The notes beneath the pieces are model-generated. The model was not told the DNA's origin. It worked only from the letters and a program-made list of their open reading frames with translations, and did not search any database. Of a DNA stretch of 31,888 nucleotides, positions 1-9,580 are shown one piece after another. Source of the stretch: Bodo saltans (Eukaryota > Euglenozoa > Kinetoplastea > Eubodonida > Bodonidae); contig CYKH01001747.1 of NCBI GenBank assembly GCA_001460835.1, positions 1-31,888 of the forward strand, in the 5' to 3' direction. Positions within the stretch are counted from its first letter, which is position 1; each line of letters opens with the position of its first letter. Made by a program: the position numbers and the translations under genes.

Positions 1-1
1 G

Positions 2-352
2 AAATGCTCAGATGTTGGTTATCGCAAGTACAACGCCAAAATGAAAGCCAAGGGTGAATTGACGATCCCTGCCAACTCCGGGTTTCGTCGCGTCTTCCCC
101 CTTCTCGCCGCAAAGGAGGGTAACGAAGCGGTGCAAGCTTATCATGACCGTGAGATGCACATATTCCACCAGGTCTGGGAGGGCATGTCGTCCAACGCCT
201 CATCCGCGCAATCTTCTGTTCTATTGTCGCGACGAGCATCTAAAACGCCGCCAACCCCAACTGCTGGAGTAACAACCGCGGCGCGCAAATCATTTTCGTC
301 AGCCCCTGCGGCTGCGACAGTCCTTCCGAAACTGACTGTTCCGCGGCGTTGA
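2..352 (+). CDS. 3' end of an unrecognised gene (5' truncated by window edge)
   Basis: The frame is open from base 2, so the visible 116 codons are the C-terminal part of a longer protein. The internal ATG at 41 is probably not the true start, because the codons before it (K C S D V G Y R K Y N A K) are open and protein-like. The tail is rich in Ala, Ser, Thr and Pro and ends in a basic PRR. I see no recognisable domain. It lies on the same strand as every downstream gene and is followed by a 168-base gap containing the splice-acceptor signal of RIO1. Function unknown; the strand and frame are fairly secure, the identity is not. Confidence 0.6.
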   Translation, partial: KCSDVGYRKYNAKMKAKGELTIPANSGFRRVFPLLAAKEGNEAVQAYHDREMHIFHQVWEGMSSNASSAQSSVLLSRRASKTPPTPTAGVTTAARKSFSSAPAAATVLPKLTVPRR

Positions 353-445
353 CGCATCAACAATTTGTACAGTATTTCTTGCTACTTCTTTGAAGGAACA
401 TTAATAAGAAAAACGGTAGAGAGTTCACTTTTATTGCTCGAATTG

Positions 446-487
446 ATTCTTTTTACCTTCTTCTTTCACGACGGGATTTCGAAATAG
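446..487 (+). promoter_or_regulatory. Putative trans-splice acceptor for the RIO1 gene
   Basis: A pyrimidine-rich tract (about 447-468) is followed by the first AG at 486-487, 33 bases before the RIO1 ATG at 521. This is the standard kinetoplastid layout for spliced-leader addition. Assigned from sequence pattern only. Confidence 0.6.
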
Positions 488-520
488 ATACCCACTGCGT
501 GTGTCGCGCACTTACAAAAA

Positions 521-2179
521 ATGGCATCTATGGAGAGGAAGAAGGAGCTCAAGGAGCTGTTAAAGTACATGACTCCAGGAACCACCATCGAAGACCTCAT
601 GGAGGACTCTGATTCTGACGACGACTTCTATGGATTCGAAACTGTCGCGACCAAAGGTGGATCTGGTGTTAAGGTGGTCTCTACGGCGAATGGGGGCTCC
701 AACACGCAACAACCTCAGACGTCTAAGAGTAAGATGCAGCCGCAGCAGCACAACATTAACAATACGGTTCTCTCCAAGATCCGTGTCGATGACTACTACG
801 AGGGCGGCGGCATGGGCGGTGGTGGCGGTAGTGGAGGCAGCAAAATGAATCAGAAAGTACTCAACGAGCTCCGCGAGGCGACCATGTCCAGCAAGTACCA
901 CAAGACAAATGAGATTGATCGGTCTGAGCGTGCCACGACAGAGAACGTGATGGACCCTCGAACTCGCATGATCCTGTACAAGTTAGTCAACTCTGGCATG
1001 CTGCGTGAAGTGAACGGCTGCGTATCGACAGGCAAGGAGGCCAACGTTTACTACGCGGTGCGTGGCGATGGCAGCGATGCTGCTGTGAAAGTGTACAAAA
1101 CGTCCATCTTAGTATTTAAGGACCGTGAGCAGTACGTTGCCGGTGAATTCCGTTTCCAGCGGTACTGCAAGAGCAACCCAAGAAAAATGGTGCGCACGTG
1201 GGCGGAGAAGGAGGCCAGAAATCTTGGCCGCCTCGCAAACGTTGGCATTCGCGCACCGCGAGTCGTCATCCTGCGGCAGCACGTTCTCGTAATGGAATTC
1301 ATTGGCGTTGATGGGTGGCCCGCTCCCCGTTTAAAGGAAGTCAAGTTCCCCTCCACAACAAGCATGGACAGGTGTTACTTAGAACTCTGTGTCACAGTGC
1401 GAATTATGTTCCAATCTTGCAAGCTGGTGCACGGTGATTTATCCGAATACAACTTGTTGTTCCACGAGGGACACCTCGTAGTGATTGATGTATCACAATC
1501 AGTAGAGCACGAGCATCCTCAAGCAATCGCGTTCCTGCGACGTGATATTGTCAATGTCAATGCGTTCTTCCGAGGCCGTGGCCATCAGCACCTCTTTACT
1601 CTGCAGGATCTTTACTCGTTTATTACCGTAGTCGATGACGGAGATCTTTTGAGGCCGCTAAGTACCCGAGAGCAGCTCACAGAATACCTGGTGGCGATGC
1701 GCGAAGAGCGAGAGCAGGCTGGTGTCTACGGCCCAGTCGATATCGAGCAGGCAAAAATCGATGAGCAAGTGTTTATGCGCATTGAAGTCCCTCGTTCGTT
1801 GGAGTGCATTTCAGATATGAAAGCACCGAACGCCGAAGTTCGTGGGTTCGTGGAAGGACTTCTCGCGGTACCAGAAGCGAAAGATCCAGAACCAAGCGAA
1901 GTTGCTCCGGCAAAGCCTAAACGGATAGTCGCTGACGCGGAATCTGGCAGTGAGGATGATGATGACGAAGAAGGTGAGGAAGACGAGGAAGGAGAAGAAG
2001 GCGAAGAAAGGGAAGAAAGGGCCCCTCGTCCTGCTGGAGCCAAGACGCTTAACGACATGACCAAGGATGAGCGCAAGGAGCACAAAAAGGCAGTCAAGGA
2101 AGCGAATCGTGAAAAGCGACAAGCTAAAATGCCCAAACATGAAAAGAAGAAGGCCACGCGTCGTGTCAAGCATAAGTAA
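521..2179 (+). CDS. RIO1: RIO1-type atypical serine/threonine kinase (RIOK1)
   Basis: RIO1 kinases are cytoplasmic ATPase/kinases needed for late maturation of the small ribosomal subunit. The 552-residue length fits the family. Visible signatures are the RIO P-loop STGKEANVYYA (about 168-178), the ATP-binding lysine in AVKVYK (K190), the catalytic loop LVHGDLSEYNLL (D306, N311) and the metal-binding IDVSQSVEHEHP (D323). The IDVSQSVE form and the STGKEANVY loop favour RIO1 over RIO2. The N-terminus is acidic with a Gly-rich linker near residues 92-107. The C-terminus has an acidic run (about 475-505) and ends in a Lys/Arg-rich tail, as expected for RIO1. All catalytic residues are present, so an active enzyme is inferred. 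Start at 521 follows a clear pyrimidine-tract/AG signal. Confidence 0.95.
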   Translation: MASMERKKELKELLKYMTPGTTIEDLMEDSDSDDDFYGFETVATKGGSGVKVVSTANGGSNTQQPQTSKSKMQPQQHNINNTVLSKIRVDDYYEGGGMGGGGGSGGSKMNQKVLNELREATMSSKYHKTNEIDRSERATTENVMDPRTRMILYKLVNSGMLREVNGCVSTGKEANVYYAVRGDGSDAAVKVYKTSILVFKDREQYVAGEFRFQRYCKSNPRKMVRTWAEKEARNLGRLANVGIRAPRVVILRQHVLVMEFIGVDGWPAPRLKEVKFPSTTSMDRCYLELCVTVRIMFQSCKLVHGDLSEYNLLFHEGHLVVIDVSQSVEHEHPQAIAFLRRDIVNVNAFFRGRGHQHLFTLQDLYSFITVVDDGDLLRPLSTREQLTEYLVAMREEREQAGVYGPVDIEQAKIDEQVFMRIEVPRSLECISDMKAPNAEVRGFVEGLLAVPEAKDPEPSEVAPAKPKRIVADAESGSEDDDDEEGEEDEEGEEGEEREERAPRPAGAKTLNDMTKDERKEHKKAVKEANREKRQAKMPKHEKKKATRRVKHK

Positions 2180-2350
2180 ACGTCTCCCTATCTTTTTTTA
2201 AGGATGGAGTGCGTCGTGCAGTCGTAGGCAGGTCCTACCAAGTGTCATTAAATTCCCGTCGAGTAACTTTTGTGATGATTTGCAGCCGCAAATGCCAACC
2301 TATGCGTAGTGTAATCGAGTCCGGGTTTTTTTTGTGTGTAGCGCGGTGAT

Positions 2351-2374
2351 GTTCTCCTCTCTTCGTTGATTCAG
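2351..2374 (+). promoter_or_regulatory. Putative trans-splice acceptor
   Basis: A pyrimidine-rich tract (2351-2368) ends in TTCAG with AG at 2373-2374, 18 bases before the ATG at 2393. It decides the start of the following gene: the in-frame TTG at 2366 lies inside the tract and would be removed by splicing. Confidence 0.6.
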
Positions 2375-2392
2375 CACATTACAAGAAGAAAA

Positions 2393-3370
2393 ATGATTCA
2401 GCGAGTGGAAGTATGGCTTATTGTGATGGTCGCCATCCTGTCAATCTTCTCGCAGGGGTACTTTACCTCGTCGAGTGCGAGCGAACAGGAGAACGAGCAC
2501 GAGAGTGGTCAGCCAAAGAAGTCCAATTCATGGCTGCGAGACGATAAATCCTCAACTGCTGACGCTGAACACCACCATGATGATACCCACGACGAGTATC
2601 CTCATCATCTTCGTCGCGATGGTGAGTCACACGGCTCCGCCCTCGCACCACGCGAAGAACAAATTGCGCAGATTCAACAGGACCTAGAGGACCTGCGCGA
2701 TGGGAGGATGCGCGATAGCCTTGCTCGAACTCACCGCTCAAAGCAACTGTTAGATCAAGCGAAAAGTAACGCTGGTTGGATATTCAAGTCCGACGAAGAA
2801 AAGCAACGAATCGAGCGCCTTGATGCAGAGCATAACCGCGATCTCCGTGCACTTGCGGAAGTGAAGGCGGAAGAAAAGGCTTTAGAGACACGCATCAAGC
2901 CGCTGTACGGCATCGTCTCGGCACCGTTCTACATCGAACAACGCAATACCATTCGTTCGTGCGTTGCCAAGGTGCAAGAAGTAGCGTACAATCAAGCGTG
3001 GTACTCGGGCCTCTTCAATGCGCACCGTGCAGAAAGTCTCACGGACTTGCTTCTGCAGTTTCTGATTGAGTGGTTGATGGGGTATGTCCTCATGTACCCG
3101 TTTGCCGTTGGGTACTACGCATTGTGGGCCGCTCCCTGGTCCATCTATGAGTACAGCAACGGTGTCGTTGACATTATTCCCGCCGCAGTGGTGTGGGTGC
3201 TTGGTGTTGGTGTGATGCTACTACCTTTGATTGCGTTGTTCGGAGGCGGCTATCTAATCTTCGTGAAGTACGGTGAGCAGATTGCAGAGACGCTGCGACG
3301 CCGCGCTGAGGAGTCGCAACGTCGGCGTGAAGGCCCTCGCCCTCGTCCCCAAGCTGTGGGGCACTTCTAG
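2393..3370 (+). CDS. Unknown protein with signal-like N-terminus and C-terminal membrane segments
   Basis: I do not recognise the family. From the ATG at 2393 the protein is 325 residues. It begins with a short basic patch and a hydrophobic stretch (about residues 4-22, WLIVMVAILSIF) typical of a signal peptide or signal anchor. A His/Asp/Glu-rich segment follows (about 55-80), then a charged, probably coiled-coil region (about 85-180). Two hydrophobic blocks (about 220-250 and 258-291) look like transmembrane helices, with a basic Arg-rich tail (RRRAEESQRRREGPRPRP) after them. An endomembrane or surface location is inferred. The open frame extends to 2366 by a TTG codon, but that lies within the splice-acceptor tract, so 2393 is preferred. 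Confidence 0.75.
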   Translation: MIQRVEVWLIVMVAILSIFSQGYFTSSSASEQENEHESGQPKKSNSWLRDDKSSTADAEHHHDDTHDEYPHHLRRDGESHGSALAPREEQIAQIQQDLEDLRDGRMRDSLARTHRSKQLLDQAKSNAGWIFKSDEEKQRIERLDAEHNRDLRALAEVKAEEKALETRIKPLYGIVSAPFYIEQRNTIRSCVAKVQEVAYNQAWYSGLFNAHRAESLTDLLLQFLIEWLMGYVLMYPFAVGYYALWAAPWSIYEYSNGVVDIIPAAVVWVLGVGVMLLPLIALFGGGYLIFVKYGEQIAETLRRRAEESQRRREGPRPRPQAVGHF

Positions 3371-3508
3371 AGGGCATGGCCTGCGCCGTTGCGCGTCGCA
3401 AGTGAAGCACTATTTTGACGTTATTCGTAACATTGCTCACCGTGTCGTTTCTCTTTTGCGTTTGATTTTCTCTTACCTTTGCGTCGCCTTACGTTCTTCT
3501 ACGTTGAC

Positions 3509-3525
3509 TACCTTTCCTCCCAAAG
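3509..3525 (+). promoter_or_regulatory. Putative trans-splice acceptor for the SNF2 gene
   Basis: The pyrimidine run before 3521 is followed by AG at 3524-3525, only four bases before the ATG at 3530. A second AG at 3546-3547 directly precedes the in-frame ATG at 3548, so two closely spaced acceptors are possible. Confidence 0.5.
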
Positions 3526-3529
3526 CTAA

Positions 3530-6500
3530 ATGTCTGTCATTCCTCAGATGGCATCATCGTCTGGCAGCGTCTTGCCGCTGACCTCATCGACGCCCTCTTC
3601 CCTTCGGATCACGTCTCCGCTGGCTGAGAAGCTCAAAAGTCATCAAACGGAAGGCCTTCACTTCTTATGGAAGCGTCTCATTGATGATGGACTCCTCCCC
3701 GCTGGCCTCAAGTGCCGTGGCTCCATCCGGGTTGAAGACCGAGCTGCAGCGTACGCCCGCTCATATGGTGCTGTTCTTGGACACTCCATGGGACTTGGGA
3801 AAACATTTACGTCGTTGTGCTTCGTGATGCTGGTGCAAGCCGAGCTGCATCGACGCCTGCAAGCTGCCAACAAGTCTATCAGCGAGTCTGTTATCCCGCC
3901 CTTTGGCGCATGCCCGAGATTGCGTGTTCTGATTGTCGCGCCACGATCCTGCATTCCACATTGGGAGCAGAGCGTGCAAGATTGGATACGTAGCGACCTC
4001 TTCACCTCGTCCATGCCGATGCATATCCCCTCCTTCCGCCCACGAGAGTCCATCACCATCGCGCTTGAAAAGTTTTACAGAGTCGGGGGCATCATGGTGC
4101 TTGGGTATGAAGAGCACCTTCGTCTTCTTGAAAGGCTAGACCAGCAGCTTGACCGGGCTCCCAACACCCCCCTTCCGGTGCGCAATGTCGAGCCTGCGCA
4201 TCGGCGCATCACGAGCCTTCTCGACACCCTCAGACCCCCGCCACCCACCGAGGTCGCTCGGTGGAAAGCCAAAGCTGCAACATACAGCGATATGCTCAGG
4301 GACGTTGACGTGGTCCTCCTTGACGAGTCGCATCGGCTCAAAACGATCAAGTCTGTCCAAGTGCGAGAACTCACAAAGAACATTGCCAACGTCCCCCTTC
4401 GCGTTGCACTGACCGGAACACCGCTTCAAAATCACCTCTCTGAGTATTTGTGTATGACAAATATCGTGAATGGTCTCCGTGTCGACCCTGTGCACTTTCG
4501 ACAGTCGATTGCGCAGCCAATTGAGCGTGGCCAGTGTGTGGATGCAAGTCGCCACGATTTCGAAAAGATGCAGATCTGTGTTGCGCGGCTCCGGTCGATG
4601 TTCAGTGGCATGGTGCATCGTTGCGGCGTAGAGCTGCTCGAACGTTCCTTGCCTCCACGCTTCGAGACGATCCTCTTCGTGGAGCTCAGCAGGAGCCAAG
4701 AGCAGTGCTATCATGAGATGCTGAAGCGTCGAGGGGAGTCGATCAAGGTGCTTGAAATGCGCCATGAAGCATCTCGAATTTGTGCTCATCCCATCCTGGT
4801 GGACAGCAGGTATTGCGCACAGCACGATTTGGAACGTGACGATGGCGACAGCTCTGGACATGGTGAAGACGATGAGGGCGTGAGAGTCGACCACCGGCAT
4901 GCGTTGCCTCGCCTTGAAAGTCGTAAGCGTGTACGGTCAGGATTCGATATTCCTCCCAACGCGCTTGAACAAGCGAAGCTTGACGACTCTCCAAAGCTGC
5001 GGCTGTGCATTGATCTCATTAAGCAAATTTTGCAACGAGGGGAGAAGGTGGTCGTGTTTGCCATGTACATTGGCATCCTTCAGTTGACTGCACATTTTCT
5101 GATGCAGCGTCGCATCGACTATTTCTTGTTGACTGGCGACACAATGCTTGAACGCCGTCGGGCCATGATGCAAGAATTTCGCCAAAACAAACCTGGAACG
5201 CCATCTGTGTTTATGTGCTCTACCAAAGCCGGTGGCGTTGGGATCAATTTACTCCCAGCAAATCACTGCATCCTCCTCGACACTTCATGGAATCCAGCGG
5301 ATGACTGCCAAGCAACCTTCCGCATTTACCGCTACGGCCAGACGATGCCGGTCTACACGTACCGCCTGTGCAGCTATGGTACTGCTGAACATGTGGTGTT
5401 CTCTTACGCGGTTCGTAAAGAGTGGACCCATCGTAAAGTTGCTGATGTGGGCGACCCTCATAGGCGCGAACGGGAGGAGCGAGTTCACTATTTGCAGTAC
5501 CCGTGCTCGCTTCCATTACCTGGGTGGGTGTTGAATGACAACGTGCCAGGAAGTCCGGCTGCCACGGCGAAGGCAAACCCCCTGGGACGTGTTGGGGGCC
5601 TCCCTCACGCCCGTCAACTTGCATTTGGTCTTTCTCGCAGCTTCGCCCACCTACAAAGCTCATCAAGCGACTCCGGCTCTTCCTCCTGTGATGGCAGTGA
5701 CAACGATGATGATGGGTATCGCCCACAAGCACCACGACCATCTCGCCAAGGTGCACCCTCACGCAGCAAGCCGCCCCCAACAGCAAGCATTGTGACCTTC
5801 AAACAGTACCTTGAGCGATCATGCCCGTTGATTCTTACGTTGCATCAACACGTTCTGTCCACAGTGGTTGCTGCCGTGGAGCACTCATTTCTCCTGCGCG
5901 ATAACACAGACGAAATCATTAAAGACCTTCATAAGCAGTTAGAGGAGAAGGCTAACACCACCCGACTCCTCCTAGCACGGCCGACTCACACACTGCACGC
6001 AGATGATGATGACGAGAACTCCACCAAGGTGGGAGTGCGTGGCGCTCAGCATCGTGGCGGTGCACTCATTGAGCCTCATTTGTTGCACAATGAGCTGCCG
6101 GTGGAGGATAAGATTGCGCACATTGCCGATACCTTTGTCGCAGCATTATGGGACCGCTATCAAGAAGCGTCGTTGACGAAGTTTGGGTCAAGGCACAATA
6201 GCCGAGCAGCATGGGAGAGTGAAGTCGTCTCTACGTGGGGTGAGCTCCTGAAACAGCTCGATGATCATCGTGGAGCGGCAAGTGAGCAGCCACTTCTTTC
6301 GTCTCACAAACTGCAGAGCGTTCGATCCATCGTTGTGTTGGGGTATCGTCTCGCCTGCACGGAGTTCGTCAAGACGCTAAAGCACTCCACCACTCGTGCA
6401 ACACTCGACGCTCATTGTCGTTTGGCATTGCATCTGGACCTTCTCACTGCGCTGTCTACCAAAGGTGCGACTGTGTGGGAGCGCTTGCCGACGGCGTGGG

Positions 6501-8500
6501 TCTGTGAGTGCCTTACAGAGCAGAGCTTCAAGCGTCCGTTTGTACAGCAGATGATTCACATGGGCATCCGCTCATTATTGTGGCGTGCCCTCCAACAACC
6601 CCGGGGAGCTCATGGTGCAGTGTCCGATGTGGTGACATCAGCGGTGGAGCTGATCGTTGCGCATCGCATCCTCGAAGACGGGGGAGACTTCATTCATCCA
6701 TTGCTGCATGTGGGCATATCTGATAGCCAGCAACTCCGCATGTTGGACGTGTTCATTGATACATTAATGCATAGCATTTGGCCCGAGTACAAGGGAATAC
6801 CACCGTCGCCATTGGCATCAGAGGAACGCCTAAAAGCAGCGAGACAGCCGTTGTCGGCGCTGATTGACAGTGATCGTGAGTGGGGCGACGTGGATCCCAG
6901 CGCGGTCCTCTCCATGGCCCAAGCTGCTGTCCTGACCAACCTGCCTCTGTCCGCGGATCGGATGGGGCATTATCTCTGCGGCCAGTGCAGTCGCGGCATC
7001 GTGCGTATTCGTGCACCCAATGAGGCGTTCGATCGTCAAGGGGGGAGCAGGGGAAGTGCAGTGCGTGTCTGTTGTGACGTGTGCGACTACGACCTGGTAG
7101 ATGTGCTGCTTCATAAGCCTGCACTTCGAAGTGACCTTATCTTGGAGCGGTGGTCGGTCGGCCTGCTCTCCCTCGCGGACTGGGACATTCCACGCTCAGT
7201 TGGCGCTGAATTTGCACTCGAGGAGTTGACGCATCAACATCCCATCAAATTTATGCACGAGCTCATCCGAACGCAAAGGTTCGCAAAGGGGCTCTTCACA
7301 CGCAAAGATGCGAACTGCTCGTTTTTCTCCCCTCGTCCAGAACAACGCAAACTTGCTGATCTCACGAAAGTTCAAGGAGCCGTCCACACCCTGCCTAGAG
7401 TCCTCTACGCTGCAGGCATCGATGTGGCGTTGTCTCAAGTGCCTCGTCACCACTTGATGATGCTGTCCCTGCAATGTGGCGCCTCGTCACTGCAGGAACT
7501 AGCTCGACGGCTGCAGGTCTACGGAAGCGGAGTGTACGAGCATGCAAAAACAAACTGCCGTGCGACACTCGTGGAGTGCTGGTCGCAGCTTCGATCACAA
7601 TCCGAGTACAATGACCAGCGCGTCCCGGAGATGTTTGTGCTACTTGGGCTGCACTACACAGCAGCCTTCGAAATTACGTCGACGGCGGACCTTCTTGACG
7701 ATGCCGCCTTTAGGGACGTGTCTTTTGACCATGACGATGACGACGACTCAAGTCCAAGCTCACAACCAAACTCTGATACGGACGCTGCACGGTGTCAGCG
7801 CCTTGTGATGTTCCGAGAAGTGTGTTACGCCCTCGCATGGAGCCGGTATCGAGAGCGCCTCGTTCAATCTCCTGTCCCGAAGAACTTAATGGAGGTTGTC
7901 ATGCGGCACAAGAAATCGTTACGGAGCCTAGGAGCAATGGCGTCGTCGCCCATGGACTCACCCCTCGTCAGGCCCCAAGCCTCTGAGTTCTTGCCCTGGA
8001 GCAACGACCCTGCTCGGGAGGCGCTCCTTCAAGACGTGCATCATCTTGCCGATGAGGTCAACTCCTTCATCTCCGATACATCAGTTCCCTCTCCTCCCTC
8101 TGCCTTCGACAGTGATGAGGATGAGGCGCTTCCCTCCAAAATTGCTCATACTTGGACTCGCTCAATGTTGTCGTTGGAGGACGGGGCGTCGATATGGACG
8201 GAGGAGGATCTTGCCGCCATCAAAAAGTATCGTGGCGATTTGCTATGGAATGCGTTGGTCGAAGTCTTCGGTCCTGGCGTCCTCAGTACCCCTGTGTGGC
8301 TAGCAACTCGCAGCGAGCCAACTGAAGATGAGACCAGTGAAGCGGATCATGATGATCTGATCACCTCTGAGCTTCTTATTCCTGATGACATGCACTTCGT
8401 CACGTTCGGGACCATTGCGCCAATGAGCCCAGCACAAGCTGCCGACGCATTCTTTCACATGATGGTCGAGGCCGCTTGTGAGATTTCATGGGTCGGATAA
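3530..8500 (+). CDS. SNF2-family DNA-dependent ATPase, ATRX/RAD54-like branch, with long C-terminal extension
   Basis: The N-terminal 650 residues form a complete SNF2 motor: Q-like HQTEGLHFLWK (about 39-49), Walker A SMGLGKT (K91), motif Ia VLIVAPRSCIPHWE, motif II as DESH (265-268), motif III ALTGTPLQNHLSEYL, motif V CSTKAGGVGINLLPANH and motif VI FRIYRYGQ (R598, R601, Q604) followed by PVYTYRL. The QATFRIYRYGQTMPVYTYRL segment is closest in my memory to ATRX/ARIP4 proteins, so a nuclear chromatin-remodelling ATPase is inferred. An acidic insert (about 440-465) sits between the two RecA lobes. The remaining 1000 residues have no domain I recognise except a probable zinc ribbon, C1150-x2-C1153 paired with C1182-x2-C1185. 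No JBP/TET dioxygenase domain is visible, so it is not JBP2. The start could be 3530 or the in-frame ATG at 3548. Confidence 0.92.
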   Translation: MSVIPQMASSSGSVLPLTSSTPSSLRITSPLAEKLKSHQTEGLHFLWKRLIDDGLLPAGLKCRGSIRVEDRAAAYARSYGAVLGHSMGLGKTFTSLCFVMLVQAELHRRLQAANKSISESVIPPFGACPRLRVLIVAPRSCIPHWEQSVQDWIRSDLFTSSMPMHIPSFRPRESITIALEKFYRVGGIMVLGYEEHLRLLERLDQQLDRAPNTPLPVRNVEPAHRRITSLLDTLRPPPPTEVARWKAKAATYSDMLRDVDVVLLDESHRLKTIKSVQVRELTKNIANVPLRVALTGTPLQNHLSEYLCMTNIVNGLRVDPVHFRQSIAQPIERGQCVDASRHDFEKMQICVARLRSMFSGMVHRCGVELLERSLPPRFETILFVELSRSQEQCYHEMLKRRGESIKVLEMRHEASRICAHPILVDSRYCAQHDLERDDGDSSGHGEDDEGVRVDHRHALPRLESRKRVRSGFDIPPNALEQAKLDDSPKLRLCIDLIKQILQRGEKVVVFAMYIGILQLTAHFLMQRRIDYFLLTGDTMLERRRAMMQEFRQNKPGTPSVFMCSTKAGGVGINLLPANHCILLDTSWNPADDCQATFRIYRYGQTMPVYTYRLCSYGTAEHVVFSYAVRKEWTHRKVADVGDPHRREREERVHYLQYPCSLPLPGWVLNDNVPGSPAATAKANPLGRVGGLPHARQLAFGLSRSFAHLQSSSSDSGSSSCDGSDNDDDGYRPQAPRPSRQGAPSRSKPPPTASIVTFKQYLERSCPLILTLHQHVLSTVVAAVEHSFLLRDNTDEIIKDLHKQLEEKANTTRLLLARPTHTLHADDDDENSTKVGVRGAQHRGGALIEPHLLHNELPVEDKIAHIADTFVAALWDRYQEASLTKFGSRHNSRAAWESEVVSTWGELLKQLDDHRGAASEQPLLSSHKLQSVRSIVVLGYRLACTEFVKTLKHSTTRATLDAHCRLALHLDLLTALSTKGATVWERLPTAWVCECLTEQSFKRPFVQQMIHMGIRSLLWRALQQPRGAHGAVSDVVTSAVELIVAHRILEDGGDFIHPLLHVGISDSQQLRMLDVFIDTLMHSIWPEYKGIPPSPLASEERLKAARQPLSALIDSDREWGDVDPSAVLSMAQAAVLTNLPLSADRMGHYLCGQCSRGIVRIRAPNEAFDRQGGSRGSAVRVCCDVCDYDLVDVLLHKPALRSDLILERWSVGLLSLADWDIPRSVGAEFALEELTHQHPIKFMHELIRTQRFAKGLFTRKDANCSFFSPRPEQRKLADLTKVQGAVHTLPRVLYAAGIDVALSQVPRHHLMMLSLQCGASSLQELARRLQVYGSGVYEHAKTNCRATLVECWSQLRSQSEYNDQRVPEMFVLLGLHYTAAFEITSTADLLDDAAFRDVSFDHDDDDDSSPSSQPNSDTDAARCQRLVMFREVCYALAWSRYRERLVQSPVPKNLMEVVMRHKKSLRSLGAMASSPMDSPLVRPQASEFLPWSNDPAREALLQDVHHLADEVNSFISDTSVPSPPSAFDSDEDEALPSKIAHTWTRSMLSLEDGASIWTEEDLAAIKKYRGDLLWNALVEVFGPGVLSTPVWLATRSEPTEDETSEADHDDLITSELLIPDDMHFVTFGTIAPMSPAQAADAFFHMMVEAACEISWVG

Positions 8501-8714
8501 TTCTTCGCAATCATTCGTAAGAAGAAAGAAACACAGTATTCATAAAATGGTAAACTTAGATTCGTTGTGACATCAAACATAGTTTGAACAACCGGATCAT
8601 TCTCATTACAATGAACCACTCAGTCTGCAGTATTGTTGGGATGTTATTGTTTTTTGCAAAATTAAACAAACCAGTTGGCAACACAACTTCAAAAGATATC
8701 CACACCTCTTCAAT

Positions 8715-9299
8715 ATGAGTTACTTTGATGATCGACGACCAACCACTCGCATGATTGGTGGTTACATTTTTGGTGCTATGGGTGGCGCTACAGCAGGAGC
8801 GCTCATGGCCATGACAGGGCCTGGCCAAGCGGTCGTGGTGCCCATGGCGATGTACTTCGGCATTCAGATGGGAGTCTTCCAGACGATCCTGCACTCAGAA
8901 GGATCCATTGAGAACCGCACCGAAGATTTCGATGGTGGAAAATGGGGTGGGGCGATCTTGGGCTCAGCGTTGGGTGCCATTGCCGCGTATCCTGGCCTTC
9001 CTACCAAAAGTGGGCTGATCGCCTGCACTGGTGCTCTTACACTCGCTGGTGCCTCATCGATCACCACATACAATCACACTTGTCAAGTTGCGGATTACTT
9101 TGTTCGCGGTGTTGACCGGACGACGCTCATCACTGACAGTGCAGCATGTGCCGCAACGCTCCTTGTGAACAGCATTGCGTTTTGGCGGTTGTCTCCTCCA
9201 CTCGGGAAAGGGTTCAAGCCGGCAGTGGTCGGTCGTGCAGCTATTTTCCTAGCTGTTCCGCCCCTTGTCGTGCAGCAACTTGAGCGGACCTTTCAGTAG
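8715..9299 (+). CDS. Small glycine-rich multi-pass membrane protein, unknown function
   Basis: This 194-residue protein begins MSYFDDRRPTTRM and then has several hydrophobic, glycine/alanine-rich stretches: about 14-33 (GGYIFGAMGGATAGALMAM), 37-54, 79-97 (GGAILGSALGAIAAYPG), 102-118, and two weaker ones near 145-158 and 172-188. GxxxG-type spacing is frequent, as in tightly packed helices of mitochondrial carriers and translocases of the Tim17/22/23 group, but I cannot see a family-defining motif, so that is only a suggestion. The ATG at 8715 is the first in the frame. The acceptor signal is weak; AG at 8673-8674 after a T-rich run is the best candidate. Confidence 0.7.
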   Translation: MSYFDDRRPTTRMIGGYIFGAMGGATAGALMAMTGPGQAVVVPMAMYFGIQMGVFQTILHSEGSIENRTEDFDGGKWGGAILGSALGAIAAYPGLPTKSGLIACTGALTLAGASSITTYNHTCQVADYFVRGVDRTTLITDSAACAATLLVNSIAFWRLSPPLGKGFKPAVVGRAAIFLAVPPLVVQQLERTFQ

Positions 9300-9526
9300 G
9301 GGGGCTTCATCTTTGTGATGGATGACGAACTCGAACGGCTTGACAATTGATGCCGTCGTCGTCGTGATTATTTTTACTCTTGGTTGTATTTTTGTTGTTG
9401 GACGCGTCTTCAGAGAATCGAACGAGACATCAATAATTATCGTGTAGATCTCCTCTCTTGACAATGACTCCCTCCCCCAAAAGGTCTTTTCGTCTGTGAG
9501 TGTGTATGATGGGACGCAGTCTTTAG

Positions 9527-9566
9527 CGTTTGTCCTTTCTTCGTGCGCCATCCATGTTTTTGTGAG
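9527..9566 (+). promoter_or_regulatory. Putative trans-splice acceptor for the WW-domain gene
   Basis: A pyrimidine-rich stretch (about 9527-9560) is followed by AG at 9565-9566 and again at 9576-9577, just before the ATG at 9581. Another AG at 9604-9605 would instead make the ATG at 9629 or 9641 the first start. Confidence 0.4.
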
Positions 9567-9580
9567 TCGCGCAATAGCTC

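Noticed and set aside
4136-4900. 254-codon minus-strand open frame inside the SNF2 gene
   Set aside because: It overlaps the conserved ATPase motifs on the + strand, has no recognisable domain, and is best explained as a shadow of a well-coded gene.
3530-8500. JBP2, the SNF2-containing base J enzyme
   Set aside because: JBP2 carries an N-terminal TET/JBP dioxygenase domain with an iron-binding motif; here the SNF2 motor starts within the first 50 residues.
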